NCBI GenBank assembly: GCA_003427395.1
Contig: BFEA01000132.1
Span: 392,537-416,491, forward strand
From: Chara braunii
Lineage: Eukaryota; Streptophyta; Charophyceae; Charales; Characeae
Length of the DNA: 23,955 nt
Direction: 5' to 3'
Part shown: in pieces, positions 1-8,425 of the stretch
Numbering within the stretch: the first letter of the stretch is position 1
Layout: each line of letters begins with the position of its first letter
Translations under genes and position numbers: made by a program
Notes under the pieces: generated by a model
What the model was told of the DNA's origin: nothing
Seen by the model: the letters and a program-made list of their open reading frames with translations, nothing else
Database searches by the model: none

Positions 1-16
1 TCTCTCTCTCTGTGTG

Positions 17-74
<58 letters not shown>

Positions 75-81
75 TGTGTGC

Positions 82-122
<41 letters not shown>

Positions 123-139
123 CGCGTGTGTGTGTGTGT
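1..139. repeat. (TC)n/(TG)n microsatellite at window start
   Basis: Ten bases of TC are followed by about 128 bases of TG with a few TTTG and TGCG interruptions. This is a simple dinucleotide repeat that can adopt Z-DNA and is prone to slippage. Open frames across it encode only Cys-Val alternation and are not genes. The window begins inside the tract, so its true length is unknown. Confidence 0.97.
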
Positions 140-1061
140 AAGGGTGTGTCGCGCACGAGGCGTAACGGCTCGAGAAGATACGGAGCCCATATCCTCAAGA
201 AAGCTCCAACACAATACATCGGTGCAACCTCCGTTCAGATAAGAAGAGCAGACACAGGATTTTCCTTCGACCAACGGCCCGAAAACTGGAGAACACAGGG
301 ACTTTCAAAGAGCAACAAGCCGGTATGAGCACACCAAAATGCCAGATAACTAGTAGCACAACCTGGTTTGCATTTATGGCAACAGTAGGGCGTAGAAACC
401 AAGATGATTCTGTACAAACAACAGCAATGACGAAAAAAAGTAGGAGAACAAAACCAAGAGAAATACCTAAGCAAACGAAAAACAGGGAGGGCTTTTCGCC
501 ACTCATCGAAACCACTAGTGAGAGTGGGTGCATCGAAATAAGGTTCAGCAAGCAGATCAGTTCTGAAATCATTCAACACAAACTTCCAACTCAAAAGTAG
601 TTCTGATAACGCACAAAAATGCAAGGATCATTCCTTGGTAATCGCGCGCATGCATGATGGTGAGTCCGAATGGATAATCCTTTCAGAAATCCGTAGAAAG
701 TAATTGACGCAATAGGCACAAACGGCAAGTGAAATTCATCCAAAGAACAAGGGGGAAACAGAATAGAGGAAAGGATAAAATCCGTAGAAAAAATACATAA
801 ACAACAAGTATGATTCGCGCATTATCATGCATCTCTGAGGAGGAAGGTATACGCAAGGGCGAGGCCAATAGAGGAAAATTGACAAAAGAAAATAGCAGCA
901 CAGACCAGAGCGGTAAGCATGTGAATGCAAAACGAAACTTGGGAACGGACAATACATTTAGATGATTGCGGAGTGCTTCCCATGTATACGTGTGACTTGC
1001 CCTTAAATTATGCCTCCGTAAAGGGGTTAGCGCTTTCGAGGGCAAGAATAAAGCGAACGGC
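140..1061. other. Gene-free interval, unassigned
   Basis: Mixed-composition sequence with no recognised domain, RNA gene or transposon end. Open frames of 90 to 129 codons exist on both strands (for example a lysine-rich plus-strand frame at 325-600 and hydrophobic minus-strand frames opposite it), but they overlap one another and none has a recognisable motif. The hydrophobic minus frames mirror an A-rich plus strand, which gives Phe, Leu and Ser codons by composition. I see nothing that supports a gene here. Confidence 0.6.
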
Positions 1062-1174
1062 AGAGAGAGAGAGGAGTGAGAAGGAGAGAAAGAGAGAGAG
1101 GGAGAGCAGGAGAGAGAGGGGAAGAGAGAGAGAAAGAGGAGGGGGGGGGGAAGAGAGAGAGAGAATTCGACAAA
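1062..1174. repeat. GA-rich homopurine tract with G10 run
   Basis: About 110 bases are almost entirely purine on the plus strand, dominated by GA and GGA units, with an uninterrupted run of ten G at 1141-1150. Such tracts can form triplex (H-DNA). The Arg-Glu frame on the plus strand and the Ser-Leu frames on the minus strand (within 683-1311) are translations of this tract and are not annotated as genes. Confidence 0.95.
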
Positions 1175-1293
1175 GGGTGAGGGGGGGTAAAAGCACAAAC
1201 ACACGAGAGGTAGAGAAGGGAGAGTAAGGGGAATAAAGCCAGGGAGCAGCAGCACCCAAAGGACAAAACGAGCAAACCATGTTTGTACTCAAA

Positions 1294-1345
1294 AGTAGCC
1301 ACATCAGGCATTGAACCGACGATCCATTAAGCCACCACTACCCCC
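1294..1345 (-). repeat. Possible degenerate tRNA-like (SINE head) fragment
   Basis: Read on the minus strand, a B-box-like GGTTCAATGCC lies a short distance after an A-box-like GGTGGCTTAATGG. Spacing between the boxes is too short for an intact tRNA, so at best this is a worn fragment of a tRNA-derived element. No poly(A) tail or flanking duplication was found. It could be chance. Confidence 0.2.
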
Positions 1346-1424
1346 GCCGTCATAAATTAGAGGGAACCGGTAGCACAGGTCCACGAGGGCTACCGGTAGC
1401 ACAGTGTGGGAGGAACTGGCAGCG

Positions 1425-1797
1425 TGGCAAAATTCAAAAATGCGTCGAATTACCCCCGCGATTTATTTCACGGTTCAAATGATTTTATTTTATTTTATTT
1501 ATATTTTTCCTGTAAAGATCACGACAAAATCTACGGACCCTCAAAATTTCAGAGTTGTTGGGTTATCCTTCTGATCGCAAAAAATCCCGAAAGATGGGTT
1601 ACTTTAACCGTTGGCCCATACGCGGTAGAGTAGCAAAAATGGAAAATGTGACAAAGCGGCACGGCATTTACTTCACGGTCCTTTTTTTTTTTCATTTTTC
1701 TTATATTTTTCCTGGAAAGATCACAGCCTAATCTACAGGATATCAATTTTTTCAGATTTTTTTGGCCAATTTTTCTGAGCACGAAAAATCGCCAAAG
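1425..1797. repeat. Diverged tandem duplication, period about 202 bp
   Basis: Copy 1 (about 1425-1593) and copy 2 (about 1630-1797) share an ordered series of blocks. Each has CACGGT followed by a T-rich stretch, then TTTTTCCTGTAAAGATCAC (1504) against TTTTTCCTGGAAAGATCAC (1706), then AATCTAC, and then an end block AATCCCGAAAG (to 1593) against AATCGCCAAAG (to 1797). Offsets of 202 to 204 show a tandem origin with substantial later substitution. T-rich slippage tracts lie inside both copies. No coding potential is evident. Confidence 0.75.
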
Positions 1798-2591
1798 TTC
1801 GCGCTTGAAAATTCTTGGACCGGACCCGCCTGCGCCTGCCGGTCACCTCCCCCCCTAAGAACCCGGTCCGTAAGGCAAGGGAAGTCCATTTTAGGCCAGC
1901 GGGGGTAGTGGTGGTTCAACGCCGAATATACGCAGGACACAAAAATACCCAGCAACATCACTCGTACGCGAGCACAACTTCGACTGCATTCCCAAAGGTA
2001 GATCCACGTAATATGGGATCTCAACCTCAACAGCCATAGCAGGGAGGGTAGTGGCAATCCCTGAAGCGCTTTTCTGCCGCTGGCCACAACTTCACGGCTT
2101 CATCAGATGGTAACTCCTGCAATATTAATGTGTTCTGCAGAGTAGCCAGCAAATTATCGCGCAAGGAAAGAAGAAATAGGAACTCATGCCCGCACGCGTG
2201 CAAAGAGCCTATGCAGCAAGCAAAAACGGTGCAAAGAAAACCACCACCCAAGAGTTGGTTAATTAAAAAAAAATGATTATACCGTTTCCTCGTCGGCGCC
2301 GATGATCCGATCCACCAAGGCCAGATCCACCTGATAGTCCATGGCCACTAGCACAGTCCTTGTTGCTAGATCTGACGAGGCTTAGCGTCCACCCCACTCG
2401 TCCGAGCATACAAAACTGGCACAATCAGAAGCGTAGCAGATCTTCAACGGCCAGTCCCAGAAGGCAACACATGCGTACTGGATGGATTGATGCCGCCCTA
2501 AGCTGCAGACCTTCCCTAAATAGCTCAGCCTATCGTCATCATCCGTGTAATGTGGCTTATTTTTGGTGTGGTGGGAACCTACGTGTTAAGT
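1798..2591. other. Gene-free interval, unassigned
   Basis: Nothing recognisable as a gene. Frames at 1752-2087 and 2027-2251 (minus) and 2360-2593 (plus) show no family motif. AGCCTATC followed by GTGGCTTATTT at 2527-2562 recurs in the next 320 bases (2847-2871), linking this flank to the purine-tract region downstream. Confidence 0.5.
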
Positions 2592-2752
2592 GAGGAAGGA
2601 AAAGAAAAAAGCAAAAAAGAGAAAACAAAGAAAAGAACAGAAAAAAGAAAGAAAAAGAAAATGAAAAATGAAAAGAGAAAAAAAAAGAGAAACAAAAGAA
2701 AAAAGGAAAAAAAGAAAAGAGAAGAAAAATGAAAACAGAAAAAAGGAGAGAG
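2592..2752. repeat. A-rich homopurine tract 1
   Basis: About 160 bases made almost wholly of A with interspersed G (GAAAA and AAAGAAA units). The Lys-Glu-Arg open frame on the plus strand and the Phe-Ser-Leu frames opposite are compositional. The tract is paired with a second one at 2961-3178. Confidence 0.95.
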
Positions 2753-2817
2753 TGACAGAGAAACAGGACACCCTTGACAAGTCTGATGTGTCCTTAGCTC
2801 TAGCAGCCCATGCCTAA

Positions 2818-2848
2818 CTAGCGTCGGTTCGAAGCTAGGCGACGCTAG
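2818..2848. repeat. Perfect 9-bp inverted repeat, 13-nt loop
   Basis: CTAGCGTCG at 2818-2826 is exactly complementary to CGACGCTAG at 2840-2848, around a 13-base loop containing GTTCGAAGC. It is G+C-rich and stands between the two A-rich purine tracts. The loop carries a B-box-like GGTTCGAAG overlap, but no A box accompanies it, so I do not call a tRNA. Confidence 0.7.
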
Positions 2849-2960
2849 CCTATCAGTGAGGTGGCTTATTTGCGGAGCCATGTCATCATCCGAAGTATTC
2901 GCACTCCGCAGCGGCATGTTTTTCGGCGCGGGATTGAAAAACTTCAGACAGGCCGTGCCT

Positions 2961-3178
2961 GAAAAAAAGAAGAAAAAGAAAAAAAAAGACGAGAGGAAAA
3001 AATGAATGAAAAAAATGAAGAAAAGGAAAAACGTGAAAAAAACTGAATACAAACTATGCGAAGATGAAAAAATCGAAGGACACAAAAAAAAGGGGGAAGA
3101 AAAGAAAAGAAAAGAACAGAAAAAAGAAAAAAAAGAAAAGGAACAAGTCATGGAAGGAAACGAAAAGAATGAAAAAAC
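2961..3178. repeat. A-rich homopurine tract 2
   Basis: A second A/G tract similar in composition to 2592-2752, with short interruptions near 3030-3060. The 234-codon minus-strand frame spanning 2579-3283 is created by these two tracts (poly-Phe/Ser) and is rejected as a gene. Confidence 0.95.
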
Positions 3179-3428
3179 ATAGAACCACCAGCATCCTCGG
3201 GAGTCGGACAAAGATGAAAAGACACCACGTGCAGGAACCTCGCACGGCCGCAAAACGAACGCCAACTGTTCGAGGTTGAACAACAGGGCTCATGCGACCA
3301 GGATCAAGGGATCAATCTCAGCATGGTTAGGTTGGTTCATTTTGCTCAAAAAATTAGGCCCGTCATTAACTCCCTTGCATCCCCATTAATTCCCTTCCAA
3401 TGGTTCCGCTGCTTTTCCTTGTAACCTG

Positions 3429-3456
3429 TATGTGTGTGTGTGCGTGTGTGTGAGTC

Positions 3457-3489
<33 letters not shown>

Positions 3490-3490
3490 T
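3429..3490. repeat. (TG)n microsatellite
   Basis: About 60 bases of TG with a few C and AG interruptions, immediately upstream of the tandem duplication that starts at 3518. Confidence 0.95.
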
Positions 3491-3517
3491 GTCATATTCG
3501 CTATACACTCAAAAAAA

Positions 3518-3919
3518 GCATGACTGTACCAGACTGTTTCATCGGACTTTCACCGACTCATCAGGAGGTTGAACCCCGACAGTCTTCCCACTGATGGATA
3601 AGGACTCACCACATCGCCCAGAGTTAGCAATAACCCTCAGAAACGTGGTCCACTTTACTCACACCAACCTTGCAATCCCAGCAGACTGCCGGTCCAAACC
3701 CCTGACAAGAACCGTAAGCATGACTGTACCAGACTGTTTCATCGGACTTTCACCGACTCATCAGGAGGTTGCACCCCAACAGTCTGCCCAGGATGTGTTT
3801 GACTGATGGATAAGGACTCGCCACATCGCCCAGAAATAGCGATAACCCTGAAAAAAGTGGTCGACTTTACTCACATCAACCTTGCAATCTTAGCAGACTG
3901 CCGGTCCAAACCCCTGACA
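3518..3919. repeat. Tandem duplication, two copies of 200 and 202 bp
   Basis: Copy 1 is 3518-3717 and copy 2 is 3718-3919. Both begin GCATGACTGTACCAGACTG and end GGTCCAAACCCCTGACA. Copy 2 has a 12-base insertion (3791-3802) after AGTCTGCCCA, and lacks the final ten bases of copy 1. Identity is about 90 percent outside the indels. Each copy has an open frame starting Met-Asp-Lys-Asp-Ser-Pro-His-Arg-Pro, so the translated frames at 3594-3806 and 3806-4045 are copies of one another. I do not recognise a protein. The duplication is bracketed by TG microsatellites on both sides. Confidence 0.93.
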
Positions 3920-3961
3920 TGTGTATGTGTGTGTGTGGGTGGGTGGGTGGGTGTGTGTCTC
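3920..3961 (+). repeat. TG tract with perfect (GGGT)4 G-quadruplex motif
   Basis: TG repeats lead into GGGTGGGTGGGTGGGT at 3937-3952: four G3 runs separated by single T loops. This is the canonical form for a very stable parallel intramolecular G-quadruplex. It sits directly after copy 2 of the 200-bp duplication. Any effect on replication or transcription is inference. Confidence 0.9.
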
Positions 3962-4051
3962 TGCGCTCCTGATCTTCTAATTGATTCTTTCCTTCCGTGG
4001 GTCTGTTTTTCTCCTTTTCATTTGCACATGTTTGAAAATCATTGATTGACT

Positions 4052-4118
4052 AATCAACCAATCAATCAAGCAAGCAAGCAAACAAACAAGCAATGAACCA
4101 ATCAATCAATCAGTCAGT
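4052..4118. repeat. (CAAT/CAAG)n tetranucleotide repeat
   Basis: AATCAATC units pass into CAAG and CAAA units and back into AATC and CAGT units. An inverted ATTGATT just upstream (4041-4047) pairs with AATCAAT in the tract. Confidence 0.85.
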
Positions 4119-4937
4119 GTGTTTTCTACTTGTGGATCGACACATCTCGTGATCAGTCTAGACCCCCAAAGAAGAGTAGATAGCATGGACAGCCAATGTT
4201 GGTGGAATCTTTTCCTATCCTTCGAGATCTGGGGTAACCAAACGTTACTGCCTATGCCAAAGAGGGGGGTGGGGTCGTTTTCACTCTAGTGAAAGAAAAG
4301 GCAGGCCCATCCGAATGCCCACCAGGAAATCAGGGCAGCTCCAGCAACTTCCCGGGTAAATAAGGACCTGCTGCAAAGGCCGGGAGAGGGGTATAAATGG
4401 GGCTTAAGGGAACCTGAGGGGGTTTAAAGTAGAGTGCCTCAGTTTGATTTCTTTGTTTTCTTTTTATCCCCAATTCAATAAGGAATGCTGAGGGTGAGAC
4501 TCAGCCAAGAGAAGTTTGGTGTGCAATTCTACACAGCACTTTTTTTGTCCAGAATTGTCTGCCTTTTTGGAAGTTCTTTGATCTTGCACTGGGACCTGCA
4601 TGGATAGCGTGTGGCAGGTGATGACCGGGATAGTCCATGCAGGAGAGACACATACTCTCCATGGACAACGCATGGCATGTTGCTGGCATACCAGCAGGAA
4701 AGAAGGCTGATGCCCGCAGTTGTTAAAGCATGGCATGGCAAGACCACAACAGCATATTGGTCTAGCAAAGGAGGGGAGAAGGGGGATAACTGCACGACAA
4801 TGGGTCACAGTTTTCACAGCAGACGCTGGCAGTGACCATCCCTTCATAGTGTCCAGACCGATGTTGTATCGTATGCATGCTAACTGAACCATTCCTGCAT
4901 GGAGACAATGGCGTAGCACAGCCACCCGGGCCCTCAA
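4119..4937. other. Gene-free interval with a lone TATA-like box
   Basis: No gene is recognised. The 207-codon minus-strand frame at 4464-5087 owes its first part to the (TG)n tract (Thr-His repeats), and the remainder has no known motif. A TATA-like element at 4392 and an ATTCAATAAGG at 4472 are the only regulatory-looking motifs. Confidence 0.5.
4392..4399 (+). promoter_or_regulatory. TATA-like box (TATAAATG)
   Basis: TATAAATG lies in a G-rich context (GAGGGG before, GGGG after). About 80 bases downstream is ATTCAATAAGG, a weak poly(A)-signal-like string. The TATA-then-AATAA arrangement resembles the U3-R portion of a long terminal repeat, but I found no matching second LTR, primer-binding site or TG...CA boundaries. 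A chance match is quite possible. Confidence 0.2.
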
Positions 4938-4966
4938 GTGTGCGTGCATGTTGTGTGTGTTGTGTG

Positions 4967-5043
<77 letters not shown>
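4938..5043. repeat. Compound (TG)n(AG)n microsatellite
   Basis: Imperfect TG with TGCG and TTG interruptions becomes a pure TG run to 5020, then switches abruptly to AG from 5021 to 5042. Thr-His and Cys-Val frames across it are artefacts of the repeat. Confidence 0.97.
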
Positions 5044-6011
5044 AATTTGCCACAATTTCCTTGCTGTTCTGCTTCTCTGAACACCACTCAACGGACTTGA
5101 CGATGACTTAATCCCAAGGCCTTTCAGATCAATAAGCGAGGAGCAGATCACAATAGACAACAACCGAAGCACCAAAATACGCAACTACCCACACCTTAAA
5201 CACCAAAATGTGCAACTGTGCAGCACCAAGACAGGCTGAAGGGAAGGTGGGGATTCTCGAGGACAGGAGAGCATGCTTGCGTTACCTCAAAGTCAAGGAG
5301 ATGCAGTCGTTTGATAAGGAGACTGAAGAAGTCATCCTTACACGCCTCCATTGTCAACTGGTGTGACAACTCCAGATTTGGCTCTGTCTCTCCATCGCCG
5401 AAGAGAAATTGCTTCATTGCCAGCAAGTTCTTTGCGATTTCCAAATTCTGCACGGGTCAAAAAGGACATTGACAGAAAAGTAAGAACAAGGCACCAACCG
5501 GTGAAAAAAGGGAGCACCCTGTTGGCAAATGAGGAAAGAGCTGCCCATGGGAGACTGGAGAAATTATATATAAAGGAGAAATAGCAGCAACCGCATGGGC
5601 CCATTGCCAGCCTCCATGGATTCAATGCACCAAACAGATCTTCATTACGATTTCTTTCACTCGCAGAGAGAAACCCTTCACAGATAAATAAGGCAACGAA
5701 AGGAGTGCTGCGGCCTGCTCAGATGCAGCTTATTTTTCACATTAGTCCCTTTTCATTATCAAAAAGAGTAAGAACCCATAACGAGCATTGTATCGCTTCC
5801 CGGGTCGTCTCAACAATTGAGGAATGTAAGGAGCGGGCGAGAATGAACATGGAGGAAAGGAGACTCGGAGGTACTGCTGGTTTAAGGGATTCTTGCCTTT
5901 TGGCATACCTGATCACTGTTCCAAACCACACTACCCCCATGCCTCTTTTTGCCGAGGCGGAAAAGAACTGCAAGCCAGCCAAGCTTTGCCAAAGCTCCAG
6001 CACAACTTTTT
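5044..6011. other. Gene-free interval, unassigned
   Basis: A short imperfect tandem repeat has an offset of 31 bases: CACCAAAATACGCAACT at 5170 and CACCAAAATGTGCAACT at 5201. A TATATAAAG string lies at 5567-5575 but has no coding region after it. Frames at 5338-5625 (minus) and 5705-6169 (plus) reach 95 to 154 codons without recognisable domains, and they overlap frames on the other strand. Confidence 0.5.
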
Positions 6012-6055
6012 TTTTTCTTTCGGCTGGCACCGCCAGCCATTTTGGTCCGCTGGCA
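6012..6055. repeat. Copy of the GGCTGGC-GCCAGCC module (module A)
   Basis: GGCTGGC and GCCAGCC (6022-6038) form a 7-bp stem around a 3-base loop, followed by ATTTTGGTCC and CTGGCAC. The same arrangement recurs near 21735, 22934, 23050 (diverged) and 23281, so this is a dispersed short repeat family. It follows a short T run. Nearby, GTGTACCAGG at 6091 and 6128 is a small direct repeat. Confidence 0.6.
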
Positions 6056-6564
6056 CACTGTCGGAGGGCACGCTGTCCCGGACCTCCGCAGTGTACCAGG
6101 CACATACTACTCACTGCCCTCAGTAGTGTGTACCAGGCTCATCCTGTGTTCGGCCTGTTCCTGGACTGATCCGGCTGGCGCTCCCACAGCAAAAGAGTGG
6201 GGGTGTGCCACTGAACTGTCCTTTGGTCCACGGCGCCCTGCTGTACAGCAGAGCACAACCGGCCTGTGGCCGTGGTAGCGTCAAACTCCCCCAGGGACAC
6301 AAAGGTAGAGGGACAGGCGCAGTCTTTTCAACTGTGCGCCGAGCCCCTCAGGCTCGAAGAAAAGAAACGAAGAAAAACTGAGTGCCATACGAGTTATGGG
6401 ACAAATACTGCCCGCCGTCACTATCAGAAGCAAGGAAAGAACAACGAAAAAGGAAACAAAATACGAATATAAAAGAGAAAAAGGTAAGAAATCGTGTTCT
6501 CAACTTGCGCTATGATCTGGACCATGGTTTTAATTTCGATGGATCCGAAGATTATAAGAGTACT
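6056..6564. other. Gene-free interval before the SINE
   Basis: Nothing coding is recognised. The sequence becomes A-rich between 6355 and 6490. The site TTTCCGCAACAA at its end (6565-6576) is the left copy of the target duplication of the SINE that follows. Confidence 0.5.
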
Positions 6565-6576
6565 TTTCCGCAACAA
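6565..6576. repeat. Target-site duplication, left copy
   Basis: TTTCCGCAACAA here is identical to 7025-7036. The two copies flank the poly(A) tail and the tRNA-like head of the SINE exactly, as expected from target-primed reverse transcription. Confidence 0.85.
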
Positions 6577-7024
6577 ATTTTTTTTTTTTTTTTTTTTTTT
6601 TAAGGATAATTCTTTAATGGACAGGATGGCCTTTCAGGTCTTTTTTTTATTGTCATTATAATATTACGGGGAACCCCCTAGCAGCCACATCCGTGCTCAA
6701 GCCTCCAACGAGGGAACATGCGGGAGCTGCACCCACCAGCAGGTGCGATACCTGCTACAGCAGGTGGGCGATACCGGCCAGGGGTCAGCCGGTAGCATCA
6801 GGACCAAGCTTCTTCGATCGGCCAGTCACTGTGCCTCCCCTCCAGTCCCCTCCCCCTATGAACATCAGCAGTCTCTGCTCACTGCCACTCCGGGAGACCA
6901 ACGGCAGATCTCTAGGTGGCGGGCGCCAAGCTTGCCAAGGAAGGTACATGAGGCCAATGGGGATTGAACCCAAGACCTCCTAAATGCCACTTGCGTGCCT
7001 TACCAACTGAGCTAGGCCGCTGGA
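6577..7024 (-). mobile_element. Full-length tRNA-derived SINE with poly(A) tail
   Basis: On the minus strand the element starts at 7024 with a tRNA-like head. It has an A box TAGCTCAGTTGG (plus-strand 7003-7014) and a B box GGGTTCAATCCC (6960-6971), both close matches to the RNA polymerase III internal promoter. A body of about 350 bp follows, ending in an A-rich tail seen as more than 20 T at 6578-6601. A second T8 run lies near 6641-6648. Length is about 448 bp, long for a SINE. Identical 12-bp duplications flank it. The element has no protein and would need a partner LINE for mobility. The intact pol III boxes, clean tail and perfect duplication suggest a young insertion. A related, older copy lies at 14621-15245. 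Plus-strand frames at 6693-6983 are shadows. Confidence 0.87.
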
Positions 7025-7036
7025 TTTCCGCAACAA
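7025..7036. repeat. Target-site duplication, right copy
   Basis: TTTCCGCAACAA, identical to 6565-6576, immediately outside the tRNA-like head of the SINE. Confidence 0.85.
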
Positions 7037-7086
7037 TTATAAACGTCCCTTATTTTAGTTTTGCCTTTCCAAACTTAGTTCCCCCT

Positions 7087-7183
7087 ATGTTGCTTCATGG
7101 GGTTTGAACCATGATCACAAGCGCGTGGCCTAGATTGCCCAATCCCTCACGTCTTAGTTACCACGAGTGCGACCTGCTAGGCC
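7087..7183 (-). repeat. Possible second tRNA-like (SINE head) fragment
   Basis: On the minus strand a B-box-like GGTTCAAACCCC is framed by CATGG and CCATG, which can pair as a T-arm. About 55 bases upstream is CTCGTGGTAACTAAG, which resembles the D-arm of a long-variable-arm tRNA. The acceptor stem is not convincing. It lies directly outside the SINE target site, so it may be part of an older SINE into which the younger one inserted. It is not an intact tRNA gene. Confidence 0.28.
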
Positions 7184-7378
7184 TCACTATGTAGAACTCC
7201 AAAAAGAGGGGCGACCTGCGGCCGCTTTGGTAGGAAGCTTATAACCTCCCGTGGAAGGTCATAAGCCCCTCCTTGCCATCGGACACGGGTAACCATTATG
7301 AGTACTCCGATGGGCCCCTTTAAAGGGAGGAAGAAGCCGGTCGGTATCCCGTTATGGGACCATGGTGCAACGTGTCCA
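7184..7378. other. Short unassigned interval with weak inverted repeat
   Basis: CTTATAACCT and AGGTCATAAG near 7238-7265 form an imperfect stem. Nothing else is recognised. Confidence 0.45.
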
Positions 7379-7408
7379 CAGTCTTTTCAGATTGAAGTGA
7401 AAAGACTG
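7379..7408. repeat. Perfect 11-bp stem with 8-nt loop
   Basis: CAGTCTTTTCA at 7379-7389 is the exact complement of TGAAAAGACTG at 7398-7408, around GATTGAAG. It could act in RNA if transcribed. It has no following T run, and terminators of this type are not expected in a eukaryote. Confidence 0.75.
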
Positions 7409-7561
7409 CTGGCACTAATTGAAGGGGACGCCTGCTTAAGTGACCGTTGGGTCTTGACTGTTTCCTTTTTTCTCCTGGCTATTATTGGTTAAAATATTAC
7501 AATCCTATTTTGTGTATCGATTTAAAAATGTTTCTAAGCATCCTGTTAAGAACGCAGGGAT

Positions 7562-7667
7562 CGCGGCATATAGTGATCTTATAGCGATCTTATAGAAAGG
7601 AGATGATGTCGTGTTATAGTAAGTAACACGACAACATCTCCTTTTTATAAGATCACTATATGCCACG
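7562..7667. repeat. 106-bp near-perfect hairpin (foldback/MITE or miRNA-like)
   Basis: The left arm (7562-7616) and right arm (7624-7667) pair at 41 of 44 positions around a 7-base loop (TAGTAAG). The left arm carries one extra 11-base segment, GCGATCTTATA, which is a near copy of the adjacent GTGATCTTATA. The arms run from CGCGGCATATAG to GTCGTGTTA. Length, near-perfect pairing and short loop fit a foldback transposon derivative or a young inverted-duplication hairpin that could feed small-RNA processing. No flanking target duplication was seen. Which of these it is remains inference. Confidence 0.85.
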
Positions 7668-7856
7668 CTCGTTGCCTGTAAGTCGGGATAGCCGTGTTGG
7701 GAGGCAACGCGTTCAGGCCGCGACCATTTTGAACTTTGGTGTCCAGTGCCTCGTGCGTATCGTGTAAGTGTGGGTAGTTGATGTGGCTTTAGACGCTGAC
7801 TGTTGCGGGAAAGTGGATATAGCATGTAGAAAAGGGCTAGAGGGCTATAAGTTTGA

Positions 7857-8425
7857 TTGCTGGAGACTCCTGACGCGCTGGACTTCAACATCAAGGGAAG
7901 GGCCTTGGATTACTACTATCCTAAATTTTGATGGCGACGAGGCCAAACTGAAAATCAATGTGGAGGGGGCAAGAGAAGAGGGGATGAGGACGGACCCAAA
8001 GCTGCAGGTGGCCGTCACAAAGGCGAAGAACATGGCCAAGAGGAAAGGGATGGCGTGACTGCGGAGGTCCAAGGACCACGGAGGACGAACAACACGACCT
8101 GGACCAGGACTCCGAGGCTGAGTCTGAGGCTAGCGATGTGGAAACTCAGTCTTGGAATGGACTGGAACAGTGGCAGCGGGACCACCTGCCAACAGAATCT
8201 GTGGAAGACGGCCCTAAAGTCAGCTCACACCAAGAGAAACAGAGGCCGCAGGGCGTTAACAAACTGTGGAGAGAGAAAATGGGCGGAGCAGAGGTACTAG
8301 GCACACAAAAGAACGAGAAAAGTCAGATCACTCCCTCTCCCTCAAGAGGGACGAGCGATGACGGGTGTGCTCCCCGTTTTGTTGACGTCAACTGCTGCTT
8401 GTGTATGATCATTGCCTTCTGCTAA
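7857..8425 (+). pseudogene. Possible decayed coding relic, frameshifted
   Basis: Three consecutive reading frames each look protein-like and abut one another. From 7857 frame 3 reads through residues ALDFNIKGRALDYYYPKF to a stop at 7929. From 7930 frame 1 reads DGDEAKLKINVEG and a lysine-rich helix-like stretch to a stop at 8056-8058. From about 8045 frame 2 continues as a highly acidic segment (EDEQHDLDQDSEAESEASD), then Gln/Glu/Lys-rich sequence to the stop at 8423-8425. Two shifts in the same direction suggest a pseudogene or a mis-sequenced exon. No family is recognised. Alternatively the frames are open by chance. Confidence 0.25.

Noticed and set aside
12-328. Cys-Val-rich open frames over the first (TG)n tract
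   Set aside because: They are direct translations of a dinucleotide repeat in two frames, with no conserved protein content.
683-1311. Ser/Leu-rich minus-strand frames of 94 to 190 codons
   Set aside because: Most of their length is the complement of the GA-rich tract at 1062-1174. Hydrophobic and serine-rich composition follows from that.
2579-3283. 234-codon minus-strand frame, the longest in the window
   Set aside because: It is poly-Phe/Ser generated by two A-rich purine tracts. Stop codons are simply rare in such composition.
3518-3919. CRISPR-like array from repeated blocks
   Set aside because: There are only two full-length tandem copies with no short repeat-spacer structure, in clearly eukaryotic DNA.
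4140-4500. Solo LTR suggested by a TATA box and an ATTCAATAAGG string
   Set aside because: I could not find a second copy, TG...CA ends, a target duplication or a primer-binding site.
4464-5087. 207-codon minus-strand frame starting in Thr-His repeats
   Set aside because: The frame is extended by the (TG)n(AG)n microsatellite, and the rest has no recognised motif.
6693-6983. 96-codon plus-strand frame
   Set aside because: It is antisense to the SINE and ends in the complement of its B box.
6959-7020. Possible functional tRNA gene on the minus strand
   Set aside because: A and B boxes are good, but acceptor and anticodon stems do not pair properly, and the sequence continues into a SINE body with a poly(A) tail.
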